Shown piece by piece: positions 39,931-49,581 of a DNA stretch of 64,000 nucleotides (position 1 is its first letter; each line of letters opens with the position of its first letter). A model generated the notes under the pieces. That model searched no databases and was not told where the DNA came from. It was given only the letters and a program-made list of their open reading frames with translations. Source of the stretch: Piscinibacter sp. XHJ-5 (lineage in GTDB: Bacteria; Pseudomonadota; Gammaproteobacteria; Burkholderiales; Burkholderiaceae_C). The translations under genes were made by a program, and so were the position numbers. The DNA is taken from assembly GCF_029855045.1 (NCBI RefSeq), contig NZ_CP123228.1:5890001-5954000 (forward strand). The letters run 5' to 3'.

Positions 39931-41331
39931 TCAATGGGCGGCGTAGGTCACGCGATCGGGCACCGGCTTGAACTCTCCCATCTGGCTCCACCAGGGCATC
40001 AGCAGGAAGAAGCCGAAGTACACCAGGGTGCCGATCTGAGAGACGTAGTTGCCGAACTCCGAAGGCGGCTGCGCGCCCAGGTAGCCGAGCACCAGGAAGA
40101 AGAACACGAAGATTGCGTAGACGTACTTGTGCCAGCTCGGCCGGTAGCGAATCGACTTCACCTTGCTGTGGTCCAGCCAGGGCAGGAAGAACAGGATGAT
40201 CACCGCGCCGCCCATCACGACAACGCCCCAGAACTTGGCGTCGAACGTCTTCAGCAGCGCGATGGCCACGATGGCACCGACGATGACCGCGGCCTTGGCC
40301 ACCGTGCCGAAGCGGCCCTTGATCACGGCGCCGATGGCGCCCAGCGCGACGATCACGGCAAGCACGTTGATCATCAGGTCGGTGGTGGCCCGAAGCATCG
40401 AGTAGAACGGCGTGAAGTACCACACCGGCGCGATGTGCGCGGGCGTCTTCAGCGGATCGGCCGGGATGAAGTTGTTGTACTCGAGGAAGTAGCCGCCGAA
40501 CTCGGGAGCGAAGAACACGATGGCGGTGAACACCATCAGGAACACCATCGTGCCGAAGATGTCGTGCACGGTGTAGTACGGATGGAAGGGGATGCCGTCG
40601 AGCGGCCGGCCTTGCGCGTCCTTCTTTTCCTTGATCTCGACACCGTCCGGATTGTTGGAGCCCACTTCGTGCAGCGCGATGATGTGCGCGACCACCAGGC
40701 CCAGCAGCACCAGCGGCACCGCGATGACGTGGAAGCTGAAGAAGCGGTTCAGCGTGGCGTCACCGACGACGTAGTCGCCGCGGATCAGGATCGCCAGGTC
40801 GGGGCCGACGAACGGCACGGCGGCGAACAGGTTGATGATGACCTGAGCACCCCAGTAGCTCATCTGGCCCCACGGCAGCAGGTAGCCCATGAAGGCTTCG
40901 GCCATCAGGCACAGGAAGATCGCGCAGCCGAAGATCCACACCAGCTCGCGCGGCTTGCGGTACGAGCCGTACAGCAGGCCGCGGAACATGTGCAGGTACA
41001 CGACGATGAAGAAGGCCGACGCGCCGGTGGAGTGCATGTAGCGGATCAGCCAGCCCCACGGCACGTCGCGCATGATGTACTCGACCGACGCAAACGCGAG
41101 CGCGGCGTCGGGCTTGTAGTGCATCACGAGGAAGATGCCGGTGACGATCTGGATCACCAGCACCAGCAGGGACAGCGACCCGAAGATGTACCAGAAGTTG
41201 AAGTTCTTCGGCGCGTAGTACTGGCCCACGTGCTCGTTCCACAGCTTGCTCGCCGGGAATCGGTTGTCGACCCAGTTGAGCAGCTTCTGCCCGGTCGTGG
41301 CGTTGGGGGGCGCTTCTTTGTAGTCAGCCAT
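39931..41331 (-). CDS. petB: Cytochrome b of the bc1 complex
   Basis: A 466-residue polytopic cytochrome b that oxidises and reduces quinone at its Qo and Qi sites. Clear family motifs include NFNFWYIFGSLSLLVLVIQIVTG, LHMFRGLLYGSYRKPRE, the heme-ligand helices, and PEFGGYFLEYNNFIPADPLKTPAHIAPVWYFTPFYS near the Qo site (the PEFG variant of PEWY). The protein is full-length. It follows petA by 13 nt. Confidence 0.96.
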   Translation of the reverse strand: MADYKEAPPNATTGQKLLNWVDNRFPASKLWNEHVGQYYAPKNFNFWYIFGSLSLLVLVIQIVTGIFLVMHYKPDAALAFASVEYIMRDVPWGWLIRYMHSTGASAFFIVVYLHMFRGLLYGSYRKPRELVWIFGCAIFLCLMAEAFMGYLLPWGQMSYWGAQVIINLFAAVPFVGPDLAILIRGDYVVGDATLNRFFSFHVIAVPLVLLGLVVAHIIALHEVGSNNPDGVEIKEKKDAQGRPLDGIPFHPYYTVHDIFGTMVFLMVFTAIVFFAPEFGGYFLEYNNFIPADPLKTPAHIAPVWYFTPFYSMLRATTDLMINVLAVIVALGAIGAVIKGRFGTVAKAAVIVGAIVAIALLKTFDAKFWGVVVMGGAVIILFFLPWLDHSKVKSIRYRPSWHKYVYAIFVFFFLVLGYLGAQPPSEFGNYVSQIGTLVYFGFFLLMPWWSQMGEFKPVPDRVTYAAH

Positions 41332-41344
41332 GTTGGTTCCCTGC

Positions 41345-41956
41345 TCAGGCCTTCTTGTCTTCGCCGATCAGCAGGCGGCCGTCGGCGAGGTACATGTGCG
41401 GCGGCACCTCGAGGTTGTCGGGGGCGGGCTTGTTCTTGTAGACGCGGCCGGCCATGTCGAAGGTGGAGCCATGGCAGGGGCAGAGGAAGCCGCCGGCCCA
41501 GTCGTCGGGCAGCGAGGGCTGCGCGCCGGTCTGGAACTTCTCGGTCGGCGAGCAGCCGAGGTGGGAGCAGATGCCGACGGTCACCAGGTACTCGGGCTTG
41601 ATCGAGCGGTGCTCGTTGCGCGCGTAGGGCGGTGTGAGCTCGTCGGGCTTGCGCTCGGACTTGGGATCCGCCAGCTGCGGATCGAGCTTGGGCAGAGCGG
41701 CCAGTTGCTCCTTGGTGCGGCGAATGATCCACACCGGTTTGCCGCGCCATTCGATGGTCATCATCTCGCCTGGCTTGAGGGCGTTCAGGGCGCCGACGTC
41801 GACCTCGACAGGGGCGCCGGCGGCGCGAGCCCGTTCGGAAGGCGCGAATGAGGCAACGAACGGGACGGCTGCTGCCACGCCGCCCACCACGCCGGCACAG
41901 CTCGACGCGATGAGCCATGTGCGCTTGCCGCTGTCCACCTTAGGCTGGTCACTCAT
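41345..41956 (-). CDS. petA: Rieske iron-sulfur protein of the bc1 complex
   Basis: A 203-residue Rieske protein. The N-terminal membrane helix covers about residues 14-38. The [2Fe-2S] cluster ligands are Cys130 and His132 (CSHLGC) and Cys159 and His162 (CPCHGS), with Cys135 and Cys161 for the stabilising disulfide. Such proteins are usually exported by the Tat pathway, encoded at 47.6-49.2 kb. A clear twin-Arg motif is not seen near the start; KR occurs at residues 11-12. It is the first gene of petABC. Confidence 0.96.
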   Translation of the reverse strand: MSDQPKVDSGKRTWLIASSCAGVVGGVAAAVPFVASFAPSERARAAGAPVEVDVGALNALKPGEMMTIEWRGKPVWIIRRTKEQLAALPKLDPQLADPKSERKPDELTPPYARNEHRSIKPEYLVTVGICSHLGCSPTEKFQTGAQPSLPDDWAGGFLCPCHGSTFDMAGRVYKNKPAPDNLEVPPHMYLADGRLLIGEDKKA

Positions 41957-42088
41957 GGAGGTCCTCGAAAGTCTTTTCTACTCAGGGGCAACCCGCGATT
42001 CTAACGGACGCGTCAAGGGGGTCCGCGCTGCATGCGGGTGCCCAAGCCCGCCGCGCGGCGCCAAGCATGACGACGGCGCCGCGCGCAT

Positions 42089-42116
42089 TTGACTTGCTCT
42101 GCGGCTGGTGAATACT
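42089..42116 (+). promoter_or_regulatory. Probable sigma70 promoter for mscL
   Basis: TTGACT and AATACT are separated by 16 bases, about 70 bases upstream of the mscL start. The -35 box matches five of six positions and the -10 box four of six. Confidence 0.5.
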
Positions 42117-42184
42117 TCCGGCCAGCAGCCGAACGCGAGGGACTCCGTTTCGCTGCGTTGCACCAACGACCCTGGAGGATCCAT

Positions 42185-42601
42185 ATGAGCTTCAGCAGCG
42201 AATTCAGGCAGTTCGCGATGAAGGGCAATGTCGTCGATCTCGCCGTCGGCGTGATCATCGGCGCTGCCTTCGGCAAGATCGTCGATTCCGTGGTGACGGA
42301 CCTCATCATGCCGATCGTCGGCCGCATCTTCGGCGGCCTCGATTTCTCCAGCTACTACCTGCCGCTGGCCGGCCAGCCGATGGGGTTGCCGCTGGCGGAA
42401 GCCAGGAAGCTCGGTGCGGTGTTCGCCTACGGCAACTTCATGACGGTCGCGGTCAACTTCATCATCCTGGCCTTGATCATTTTCCTCATGGTCAAGCAGA
42501 TCAACCGCCTGAAGCGCAACGAGCCGGCGCCGCCTCCGGTAGCGCCGCCGGAAGAGGTGGCACTGCTGCGCGACATCCGCGATTCGTTGAAGAACCGCTG
42601 A
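42185..42601 (+). CDS. mscL: Large-conductance mechanosensitive channel
   Basis: A 138-residue channel subunit. The N-terminal amphipathic helix ([33 protein letters not shown]) and the second helix ([20 protein letters not shown]) match MscL. The C-terminal cytoplasmic bundle ends [12 protein letters not shown]. It opens under membrane tension to protect against hypo-osmotic shock. A strong site, GGAGG, lies seven bases before ATG 42185. It is divergent from petA. Confidence 0.96.
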   Translation: MSFSSEFRQFAMKGNVVDLAVGVIIGAAFGKIVDSVVTDLIMPIVGRIFGGLDFSSYYLPLAGQPMGLPLAEARKLGAVFAYGNFMTVAVNFIILALIIFLMVKQINRLKRNEPAPPPVAPPEEVALLRDIRDSLKNR

Positions 42602-42699
42602 AAGCGGGCGTTCTTCCCGGGGTGGCGGGCGTGGGTTTGGGCCCATACTCCAAAGTCCGATAGTCCGATCGGGCAGCCCCTTTTGCGGCCACTTTCTCG

Positions 42700-45300
42700 A
42701 TGATCCCGAGCGATACACGATTGCCGGCCGCCCTGGAGGCGGCTGTGGCTCATGTCAAGGCGACCTCGCAAGCGGTCGCCGAGCGGGTCGCTTCGGGGCT
42801 CGGCAACCAGGCCCAGTCGGCTGGCCGCGTCGCCGACCGCGACCTGCTGCTGTCGGCGCAGATCGACCTGCGCCGCAAGATGAACACCTTCCACCTGTCG
42901 TTCGCCAAGCAGCTGATCGACAAGATCCAGGAAGAAGTGGCACCCCGCTCCGATCCGCGTCGCAAGCTGGGCGGCGCCGACTGGCAGACGCTCAGCCTGG
43001 TCGAGGACCACGAAGTCGAGGAACGCATGTTCTCCGACCGGATCGGCCAGCAGATCTCCCATGCCTGCGAATGGGAGCTGCGCGAGATGGCCGCTTACAT
43101 GGGCGCGGTGCTGAACCTCGGACGCGCCGACGAGGAGCGCAATCCGCTGCGCGCCGACGTTCTGGGCATGGCCACCTTTCGCGCCATCGAAGCCGTCACC
43201 AACGACACCGACGGGCGCAAGGTGCTCGCGCGCGAATTCGGCCAGGCCATGGCCGCCGCGATGCCGGAGTGCTATCGCAGCATCGTGCGCGAGCTGCAGG
43301 ACCGCAACGTCCAGCCGGTCGGCCTCACCCTGAAGACGGTGCACGGTCCCGGGCAGACCGCGAATTCGGGCTACACCAGCATGCGCGACGCGCTGCACTC
43401 CACGCGCACGCAGCCCAGCGATTTCATCGGCTCGGGCTCCGATTTCGCGCCCGGGCGTCCGTTCGCTGGCGCGACCAGCACGTCGCGCGGCGGCATGCCC
43501 AGCACCGGGCGAGGCGGCGCGCCGACACAGCCGGCGTCCTATGCCAGCACCCGCGGTTACGCCGGCACGGCGAGCGGCGCACCCGCGAGCGGCTACGGAG
43601 CCCCGCGCGGCGCGTCGAGCGTCGAGGACGCTCAGCTCATGACGCTGCTGCGCCGGCTGACCTACCTGGCAAGCCGACCCGGTGCGCTGGACGTACAGCT
43701 CCCCACCCAGCCGAGCGCCTTCACCACCGGCGGCAGCCCGCGGGGACGCGACGGCGGCGGGCTGCACGGCGCCATCGGCGCGCTCGCCGCGGAGGCAGTC
43801 ACTGCGCCGGCCGGCGGTTACGGCGAGGCGCTGACCGGGATGATGGCGGTGAACCTCATCCGCGCCCACCGCGACGAGCTCCTGCAGGCATCCAGCGGCA
43901 AGCTGGACCACATGGTGATCGACGTCGTCGGGAGCCTGTTCGACCAGATCCTGTCGGACCCGAAGGTGCCGCCGCAGATGGCGCGCCAGATCGCGCGGCT
44001 GCAGCTGCCGGTGCTGCGGGTCGCGCTGGTCGACGCCACCTTCTTCTCGTCACGCCGCCACCCGGTGCGGCGCTTCGTCAACCGCATCGCCTCCCTCGCC
44101 TGCGCCTTCGACGACTTCGACGACGGGCCGGGCAAGCAATTCCTCGACCGCGTGAAGGGGCTGGTGCAGGAGATCGTCGAAGGCGACTTCGACCAGCTCG
44201 ACCTCTACGCCGCCAAGCTCACCGAGCTCGAAGGCTTCATCGCCAGCCAGACCGAGGAAGGTGCCAAGACGAGTGGCGCCGCCAAGGTGCTCGAGAGCAA
44301 GGAATCGGAGCTTCGCATCCAGCAGCGCTACATGCTGCAGCTCGCTTCCGCACTGAGCGCCATCCCCATGCCCGACTACCTGCGGGAGTTCGTCTCGCAG
44401 GTGTGGAGCCAGGCGCTCGTGCTTGCGGTGCGGCGCCACGGCGCCGATTCAGACGCCGCCAAGCGCTTCCGCGCGGTGGGGCGCGACGTGGTGATGAGCG
44501 TGCAGCCAAAGGGCTCGCCGGTCATGCGCAAGCGCTTCCTGATGCAGCTGCCGACGCTGATGAAGGACCTCAACGAGGGCATGAAGCTGATCGGCTGGCC
44601 GGACGCCGCGCAGAAGGACTTCTTCGGCAAGCTGCTGCCCTCGCACGCCGAATCCCTCAAGGCGGCGCCGATGACCGAGCTCGAGCACAACCTGCTCGCC
44701 AAGCAGCTCGAGGGCATCTTCCAGGCCGCGATTCCCGGCGCGCACGAGTTCTCCCATGCCGAGCCGGTGACGCTCGACTCGCACGAGATCGAACACCGCT
44801 TCACGCCCGACGAGGCGCAGCAGGTGGGGCTGGTCGAGGAGAGCGCGGTCGACTGGTCGGGTGAGGTGGACATCGACCTGAGCGGCGACGCGGCCGACAC
44901 GACGCCCTCCGCCGACACCGACAGCGGCGCCCCCGGCGACACGCTGCCCTCGGACCTGGGCATCGACATCAATCTCGATCTCGTTGCCGCCGATCCGGTC
45001 ACCGAGCCGTCGCACGGCCCGCAGCTGATGGACCACATCCGGCTCGGCTTCGCCTATCAGATGCTGCTGAAGGACCAGTGGCAGAAGGTGCGATTGAGCT
45101 ACGTGAGCCCGGGGCGCAACTTCTTCGTCTTCACCCGCGGCCGCAAGCACCAGGAAACCATCTCCCTCACCTCGCGCATGCTCGCGCGCATGTGCGAGAG
45201 CAACCGGCTGCGCGCGGTGGAGCACGCCTACCTGATGGAGCGGGCCACGGCGCGCGCGCGCCGGCAGCTGGCGGCGCTGAAGACCACCACCAAGCACTGA
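42700..45300 (+). CDS. DUF1631 family protein
   Basis: An 866-residue protein of the DUF1631 family, common in beta- and gammaproteobacteria and sometimes misnamed thymidine phosphorylase. The N-terminal domain includes NTFHLSFAKQLIDKIQEEV. A Gly/Ser/Thr/Ala-rich linker (about residues 240-310) separates it from the C-terminal domain (about 330-860), which shows YLREFVSQVWSQAL and MSVQPKGSPVMRKRFLMQLP. An acidic stretch at about 725-770 and a basic-terminated PilZ-like end (WQKVRLSYVSPGRNFFVFT) follow. Cyclic-di-GMP binding is possible but unproven. Confidence 0.82.
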   Translation: MIPSDTRLPAALEAAVAHVKATSQAVAERVASGLGNQAQSAGRVADRDLLLSAQIDLRRKMNTFHLSFAKQLIDKIQEEVAPRSDPRRKLGGADWQTLSLVEDHEVEERMFSDRIGQQISHACEWELREMAAYMGAVLNLGRADEERNPLRADVLGMATFRAIEAVTNDTDGRKVLAREFGQAMAAAMPECYRSIVRELQDRNVQPVGLTLKTVHGPGQTANSGYTSMRDALHSTRTQPSDFIGSGSDFAPGRPFAGATSTSRGGMPSTGRGGAPTQPASYASTRGYAGTASGAPASGYGAPRGASSVEDAQLMTLLRRLTYLASRPGALDVQLPTQPSAFTTGGSPRGRDGGGLHGAIGALAAEAVTAPAGGYGEALTGMMAVNLIRAHRDELLQASSGKLDHMVIDVVGSLFDQILSDPKVPPQMARQIARLQLPVLRVALVDATFFSSRRHPVRRFVNRIASLACAFDDFDDGPGKQFLDRVKGLVQEIVEGDFDQLDLYAAKLTELEGFIASQTEEGAKTSGAAKVLESKESELRIQQRYMLQLASALSAIPMPDYLREFVSQVWSQALVLAVRRHGADSDAAKRFRAVGRDVVMSVQPKGSPVMRKRFLMQLPTLMKDLNEGMKLIGWPDAAQKDFFGKLLPSHAESLKAAPMTELEHNLLAKQLEGIFQAAIPGAHEFSHAEPVTLDSHEIEHRFTPDEAQQVGLVEESAVDWSGEVDIDLSGDAADTTPSADTDSGAPGDTLPSDLGIDINLDLVAADPVTEPSHGPQLMDHIRLGFAYQMLLKDQWQKVRLSYVSPGRNFFVFTRGRKHQETISLTSRMLARMCESNRLRAVEHAYLMERATARARRQLAALKTTTKH

Positions 45301-45306
45301 GCGGCC

Positions 45307-46332
45307 TCAGGCGGCCGCCGAGAGCTGCCTCGCCATCCGCACGGCGGCCCGCAGGCTCGATTCGTCGGCAAGGCCAGTGCCCGCGATGTCGAACGCCGTG
45401 CCGTGATCGGGACTGGTGCGCACAAAGGGCAGGCCCAGCGTCACGTTGACGCCATGCTCGACGCCCAGGTACTTCACCGGGATGAGGCCGTGGTCGTGCG
45501 TCATGGCGATGACGATGTCGAATTCGCCCGGGTGCCCGGCGGCATCGCGTGCCCGCATGAAGACCGTGTCGGGCGCGAATGGACCGCTCGCGGCGATGCC
45601 TTCGGCCCGTGCCGCGGCCACGGCCGGCGCAATGATGCGCTGCTCCTCGTCGCCGAACAGGCCGCCTTCGCCGGCGTGCGGATTGAGTCCCGCCACCGCG
45701 ATCCGTGGGCTCGGCTGGCCCCAGCGTGCGGCGGCGGCATGGGCGATGCGCAAGGTCTCCAGCACGGCGTCGTAGGTGACCGCATCGATCGCACGGCGCA
45801 GCGACATGTGGATGGTGACGAGCACGGTGCGCAGCTCGTCGTTGGCCAGCATCATGCGCACCGGCGGCAATCTGCCGCCGGCGGCGGCGAGGGCTTGCAG
45901 CATTTCGGTGTGCCCCGGAAAGCGCACGCCGGCGGCGGCAAGCGCTTCCTTGTGGATGGGCGCCGTGACGATGCCCGCCACCTCGCCTCGCAGTGCCAAC
46001 GCGGCGGCCTGCTCGATGCACCTGGCCGCGGCCGCGCCGGCGCGAGCATCGATGCGTCCCGGTGGCGCTTCGATCAGATCGGCGGGCAGGCCAGGAGGCT
46101 GCCACACGGGAACGCAGGTCGGCGGAGCCGCCGCCGCGGCGGCCGGCGTGTCGAGCGCCGCCACCGCGAGCAGGCCACCGGTAGTGGCGACCGCACGGCG
46201 CATCACCTGCACGTCGCCGACCACCACGCAGCCGCGCGCATCGGCGCTGCGGAACAGCTTGGCGATCGTCTCCGGGCCGATGCCGCAGGCATCGCCCTGG
46301 GTGACGGCGAGCAGGGAAGGCGTCGAAGGCAT
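45307..46332 (-). CDS. pdxA: PdxA-family dehydrogenase
   Basis: A 341-residue protein of the 4-hydroxythreonine-4-phosphate dehydrogenase family, needed for pyridoxal phosphate synthesis. Family signatures include TQGDACGIGPETIAK (usually GDPAGIGPE), the metal-ligand stretch FPGHTEML, VAGLNPHAGEGGLFG, AMTHDHGLIPVKY and RTSPDHGTAFDIAG. The Pro-to-Ala and Ala-to-Cys changes at the N-terminus are unusual. It is not next to ksgA or surA, so a PdxA2-like catabolic role on a related four-carbon acid phosphate is possible. ATG 46332 is used. Confidence 0.83.
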   Translation of the reverse strand: MPSTPSLLAVTQGDACGIGPETIAKLFRSADARGCVVVGDVQVMRRAVATTGGLLAVAALDTPAAAAAAPPTCVPVWQPPGLPADLIEAPPGRIDARAGAAAARCIEQAAALALRGEVAGIVTAPIHKEALAAAGVRFPGHTEMLQALAAAGGRLPPVRMMLANDELRTVLVTIHMSLRRAIDAVTYDAVLETLRIAHAAAARWGQPSPRIAVAGLNPHAGEGGLFGDEEQRIIAPAVAAARAEGIAASGPFAPDTVFMRARDAAGHPGEFDIVIAMTHDHGLIPVKYLGVEHGVNVTLGLPFVRTSPDHGTAFDIAGTGLADESSLRAAVRMARQLSAAA

Positions 46333-46427
46333 GGCTGCATTGTCTCGCGGGTCCCTCTGGACGCGCGGTCGGCGCTGCGTCGTTCGGCCCATAATCCTGT
46401 CAGCGCCTCTGTCCGGCGATTTCATTC

Positions 46428-47609
46428 ATGCGCAAGACCTGGCTCATCTTTTCCCAAGCAGTCACCGTGGCCGTGGCGGTGCTGTTCGTCATCGCGACCC
46501 TCAAGCCCGACTGGCTGCAGCGGCGTCAAGTGTCGGGACTGCCGGCGGGCATCTCCATCAACGCGGTGCAGCCCGCTTCTCTGGGCAGCGCCACCGCGCT
46601 GAACGCTCCCAACAGCTACAGCGCCGCGGCCAAGCGCGCCACGCCGGCGGTGGTGAGCATCACCGCCAGTCGGGCGCCGCCGCGCAATCCGCACGGCTCG
46701 GATCCGTGGTTCCAGTTCTTCTTCGGCGACCGACAGCGGCAGATGCAGCAGGAGCAGCAGATCGGCCTGGGCTCCGGCGTGATCGTCTCGCCCGATGGCT
46801 ATCTGCTGACCAACAACCACGTCATCGATGGCGCCGACGAAATCGAGGTGCAGCTCGCCGACGGACGCCGCGCGCGCGCCAAAGTCGTCGGCACCGATCC
46901 CGAGACCGACGTGGCGGTGCTGAAGATCACCCTCGACAAGCTGCCCGTGATCACCTTCGGCAGCACCGACATGCTGCAGGTCGGCGACGTCGTGCTGGCC
47001 ATCGGCAACCCCTTCGGTGTCGGCCAGACCGTCACGTCGGGCATCGTGAGCGCCCTGGGCCGCAACCAGCTCGGCATCAACACCTTCGAGAACTTCATCC
47101 AGACCGATGCCGCGATCAATCCCGGCAACTCGGGCGGTGCGCTGGTCGACGCCAACGGAAACCTGCTGGGCATCAACACCGCCATCTACTCGCGCAGCGG
47201 CGGCAACCTCGGCATCGGCTTCGCCATTCCGGTCAGCACCGCCCAGCTGGTGATGGACGGGCTCATCCGCAACGGCCACGTGACTCGCGGCTGGATCGGG
47301 GTGGAGCCGCGCGACCTCACGCCCGAGATCGCCGAGACCTTCAACCTCCCGATCAAGGAGGGCGTGCTGATCACCGGCGTGCTGCAGGAAGGCCCGGCGA
47401 GCGCTGGCGGCCTGCGGCCCGGGGACGTGGTGGTCAAGGTCGCCGGCACGCCGGTCATCAACACGTCGCAGCTGCTCACCGCCGTGGCCGCCCTGAAGCC
47501 GCAGACGCCGGCCGTGATCGGCGTGCAGCGCGGCGACCGCGCCCTGGAACTGAAGGTCACCGTCGCACAGCGCCCGAAGACCCTGCCGCGGCGCGGCGAG
47601 CCGCGATAG
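46428..47609 (+). CDS. HtrA/Deg-family periplasmic serine protease (DegS/DegQ-like)
   Basis: A 393-residue protease. An N-terminal membrane anchor covers about residues 6-25. The trypsin-like domain carries the catalytic triad His131 (NNHVID), Asp161 (ETDVAVLK) and Ser235 (GNSGGALV). A single PDZ domain spans about 280-380 (WIGVEPRDLTPEIA, then GLRPGDVVVKVAG). One PDZ and an uncleaved anchor fit DegS-like proteins. It degrades or senses misfolded envelope proteins. CATAAT at 46390 could be its -10 box. It is convergent with tatC. Confidence 0.93.
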   Translation: MRKTWLIFSQAVTVAVAVLFVIATLKPDWLQRRQVSGLPAGISINAVQPASLGSATALNAPNSYSAAAKRATPAVVSITASRAPPRNPHGSDPWFQFFFGDRQRQMQQEQQIGLGSGVIVSPDGYLLTNNHVIDGADEIEVQLADGRRARAKVVGTDPETDVAVLKITLDKLPVITFGSTDMLQVGDVVLAIGNPFGVGQTVTSGIVSALGRNQLGINTFENFIQTDAAINPGNSGGALVDANGNLLGINTAIYSRSGGNLGIGFAIPVSTAQLVMDGLIRNGHVTRGWIGVEPRDLTPEIAETFNLPIKEGVLITGVLQEGPASAGGLRPGDVVVKVAGTPVINTSQLLTAVAALKPQTPAVIGVQRGDRALELKVTVAQRPKTLPRRGEPR

Positions 47610-47631
47610 CGGAACTCTCGGGAGAGATCGG

Positions 47632-48414
47632 CTACGCCGATGTCTCTTCTTCGGGCGCCTTGGTGTGCTTGATGAAGATCTGCGCCGCCCAGATTCCGAC
47701 CTCGTACAGCAAGCACATCGGAATCGCCAGCGCAAGCTGCGACACGATGTCAGGCGGGGTGATGACCGCGGCGACGATGAAGGCCAGCACGATGAAGTAG
47801 CTGCGGAACTGCTTCAGCTTGTCGATGCTCACCAGGCCGATGCGCGCCAGCACCACCACCACGATGGGCACCTCGAAGGCCGCGCCGAAGGCGATGAACA
47901 TCGTCAGCACGAAGCTCAGGTACGCCTCGATGTCCGGTGCCGCCGTGATGCTCTTGGGAGCGAAGTTCTGGATGAACTGGAACACCTTGCCGAAGACGAA
48001 GAAGTAGCAGAACGCCACGCCCACGAGAAACAGCAGCGTGCTCGAGACCACCAGCGGCAGCACCAGCTTCTTCTCGTGCGTGTACAGGCCGGGAGCGACG
48101 AAGGCCCATACCTGGTACAGCACGACCGGCAAGGCGAGCAGGAAAGCCGCCATCAGCGTGATCTTCAGCGGCACCAGGAACGGCGAGATGACGTTGGTCG
48201 CGATCAGCGTCGCACCCTTGGGAAGGTTGGCCACCAGCGGCGCGGCGAGCAGGTCGTACAGACCGCTCGGCCCGGGCCACAGCGTGAGCACGCCGAAGCA
48301 GATGCCGACGGCGATCAGCGCGCGAATCAGGCGGTCGCGCAGCTCGATGAGGTGCGAGACGAAAGGCTGTTCGGTGCCCTCCAGCTCGTCGGGGCCGGTG
48401 TTGTGGGAGCTCAT
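47632..48414 (-). CDS. tatC: Twin-arginine translocase subunit TatC
   Basis: A 260-residue inner-membrane protein with six helices. The N-terminal QPFVSHLIELRDRLIRALIAVGI is the TatC signature, and NVISPFLVPLKITLMAAFLLALPVVLYQVWAFVAPGLY and FGAAFEVPIVVVVLARIGLVS are further conserved regions. TatC recognises twin-Arg signal peptides. It is the third gene of tatABC, 7 nt after tatB. Confidence 0.97.
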   Translation of the reverse strand: MSSHNTGPDELEGTEQPFVSHLIELRDRLIRALIAVGICFGVLTLWPGPSGLYDLLAAPLVANLPKGATLIATNVISPFLVPLKITLMAAFLLALPVVLYQVWAFVAPGLYTHEKKLVLPLVVSSTLLFLVGVAFCYFFVFGKVFQFIQNFAPKSITAAPDIEAYLSFVLTMFIAFGAAFEVPIVVVVLARIGLVSIDKLKQFRSYFIVLAFIVAAVITPPDIVSQLALAIPMCLLYEVGIWAAQIFIKHTKAPEEETSA

Positions 48415-48421
48415 CGAGGCT

Positions 48422-48907
48422 TCAGGCTGGGGATCGCGGCGGGCGGAAGCGCGCCACGCGGGCGGCGCCCGACTGGGCCTTGTGGCGGATGCCGTGGCGC
48501 TGCTTGTACCACTGCGGCATGGCGCCGCGCTTCAGGCGCCAGTTCTTCTTCGGATGCCGGTATGCGGGAGGAGGCGGCTGGAGACCTTCGTGCTGGCCGC
48601 TGCCGGGCTCGAGAAGCGGATTGTCGGCGGCCCAGCCCTTCTCCAGGTCGGACGTGGTCTGGCGGATCTCGCTCGAGACGTTCTGCTCGACGTCGCGCGC
48701 CGCGTCCTCGAACTGCGTCTTCATTTTCTTGAGCTCTTCGAGCTCGATGGAGCGGTTGACCTCGGCTTTCACGTCGGCGACATAGCGCTGCGCCTTGCCG
48801 AGCAGATGGCCCACGGTGCGCGCCACGCGCGGCAAGCGCTCGGGGCCGATGACGATGAGGGCCACCGCGCCGATCAGGGCGATCTTGTCGAAGCCGAAGT
48901 CAATCAT
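48422..48907 (-). CDS. tatB: Twin-arginine translocase subunit TatB
   Basis: A 161-residue TatB. The N-terminal membrane helix [28 protein letters not shown] and the following amphipathic helix ([21 protein letters not shown]) match the family. The C-terminal ~80 residues form a poorly conserved Pro/Lys/Arg-rich tail. It partners TatC in binding Tat signal peptides. Longer than TatA, as expected, and located between tatA and tatC. Confidence 0.94.
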   Translation of the reverse strand: MIDFGFDKIALIGAVALIVIGPERLPRVARTVGHLLGKAQRYVADVKAEVNRSIELEELKKMKTQFEDAARDVEQNVSSEIRQTTSDLEKGWAADNPLLEPGSGQHEGLQPPPPAYRHPKKNWRLKRGAMPQWYKQRHGIRHKAQSGAARVARFRPPRSPA

Positions 48908-48942
48908 GCGAAGAGGCGCTCACCCGGAGCGCGAGCGCGGGT

Positions 48943-49179
48943 TCACGACTTGTTCTTCGCCTCGACGTCCACCGTGTTCGGGTCGGACTTCGGCGCGTTG
49001 GCGGTGACCTGCGCCGGCGGCAACGGCTCGCTGCTCGCGGAGCCGTCCTTCATGCCGTCCTTGAAGCCCTTGACCGCCCCACCGAGGTCCTGCCCCATGT
49101 TCTTGAGTTTCTTGGTGCCGAAGATCAGCACCACGATCAGCAGCACGACCAGCCAGTGCCAGATGCTGAATGAGCCCAT
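48943..49179 (-). CDS. tatA: Twin-arginine translocase subunit TatA
   Basis: A 78-residue Tat[22 protein letters not shown] is the membrane helix, followed by the FGTKKL hinge and the amphipathic helix [18 protein letters not shown]. TatA forms the export pore with TatBC. ATG 49179 has AGGAGAAAGAC upstream and fits the conserved start. It lies 35 nt before tatB and 44 nt after hinT. Confidence 0.96.
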   Translation of the reverse strand: MGSFSIWHWLVVLLIVVLIFGTKKLKNMGQDLGGAVKGFKDGMKDGSASSEPLPPAQVTANAPKSDPNTVDVEAKNKS

Positions 49180-49223
49180 GTCTTTCTCCTGACGACGTTG
49201 TCCGAATTCTAGGCGACCGGCTC

Positions 49224-49571
49224 TCAGCCCTTGGCCCATGGACGCGGACCGCCGTACACGTGCATGTGCAGGTGATAGACCTCCTGCCCGCCGTCGGCGC
49301 CGGTGTTGATGACGGTGCGAAAGCCGTTCGTCACGCCCTGCTGCTTCATCAGCTTGGGCGCCAGCGACAGCATCTTGCCCAGCCACTGCTGGTGCTCCGG
49401 CTCGATGTCGGCCAGCGATGCCACATGCACCTTCGGGATGACGAGCAGATGCACCGGCGCCCACGGATGGATGTCGTGGAACACCAGAAGTTCATCGTCC
49501 TCGTGGACCTTCTTGCTCGGGATATGCCCGGCGACGATCTTGCAAAAAATGCATTGAGGGTCGTGGCTCAT
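49224..49571 (-). CDS. hinT: HIT-family purine nucleoside phosphoramidase (HinT-like)
   Basis: A 115-residue histidine-triad protein with [41 protein letters not shown] and the triad [10 protein letters not shown]. The two Cys residues near the start fit the zinc site of HinT homologues. It hydrolyses adenosine phosphoramidates in characterised relatives. It is part of the his-tat operon arrangement, between DUF4870 and tatA. Confidence 0.93.
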   Translation of the reverse strand: MSHDPQCIFCKIVAGHIPSKKVHEDDELLVFHDIHPWAPVHLLVIPKVHVASLADIEPEHQQWLGKMLSLAPKLMKQQGVTNGFRTVINTGADGGQEVYHLHMHVYGGPRPWAKG

Positions 49572-49581
49572 CGTGGGCCTT

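Noticed and set aside
47610..47631. Small hairpin CTCTC-GG-GAGAG between htrA and tatC
   Set aside because: The stem is five bases with a two-base loop and no T-run, too weak to call a terminator.
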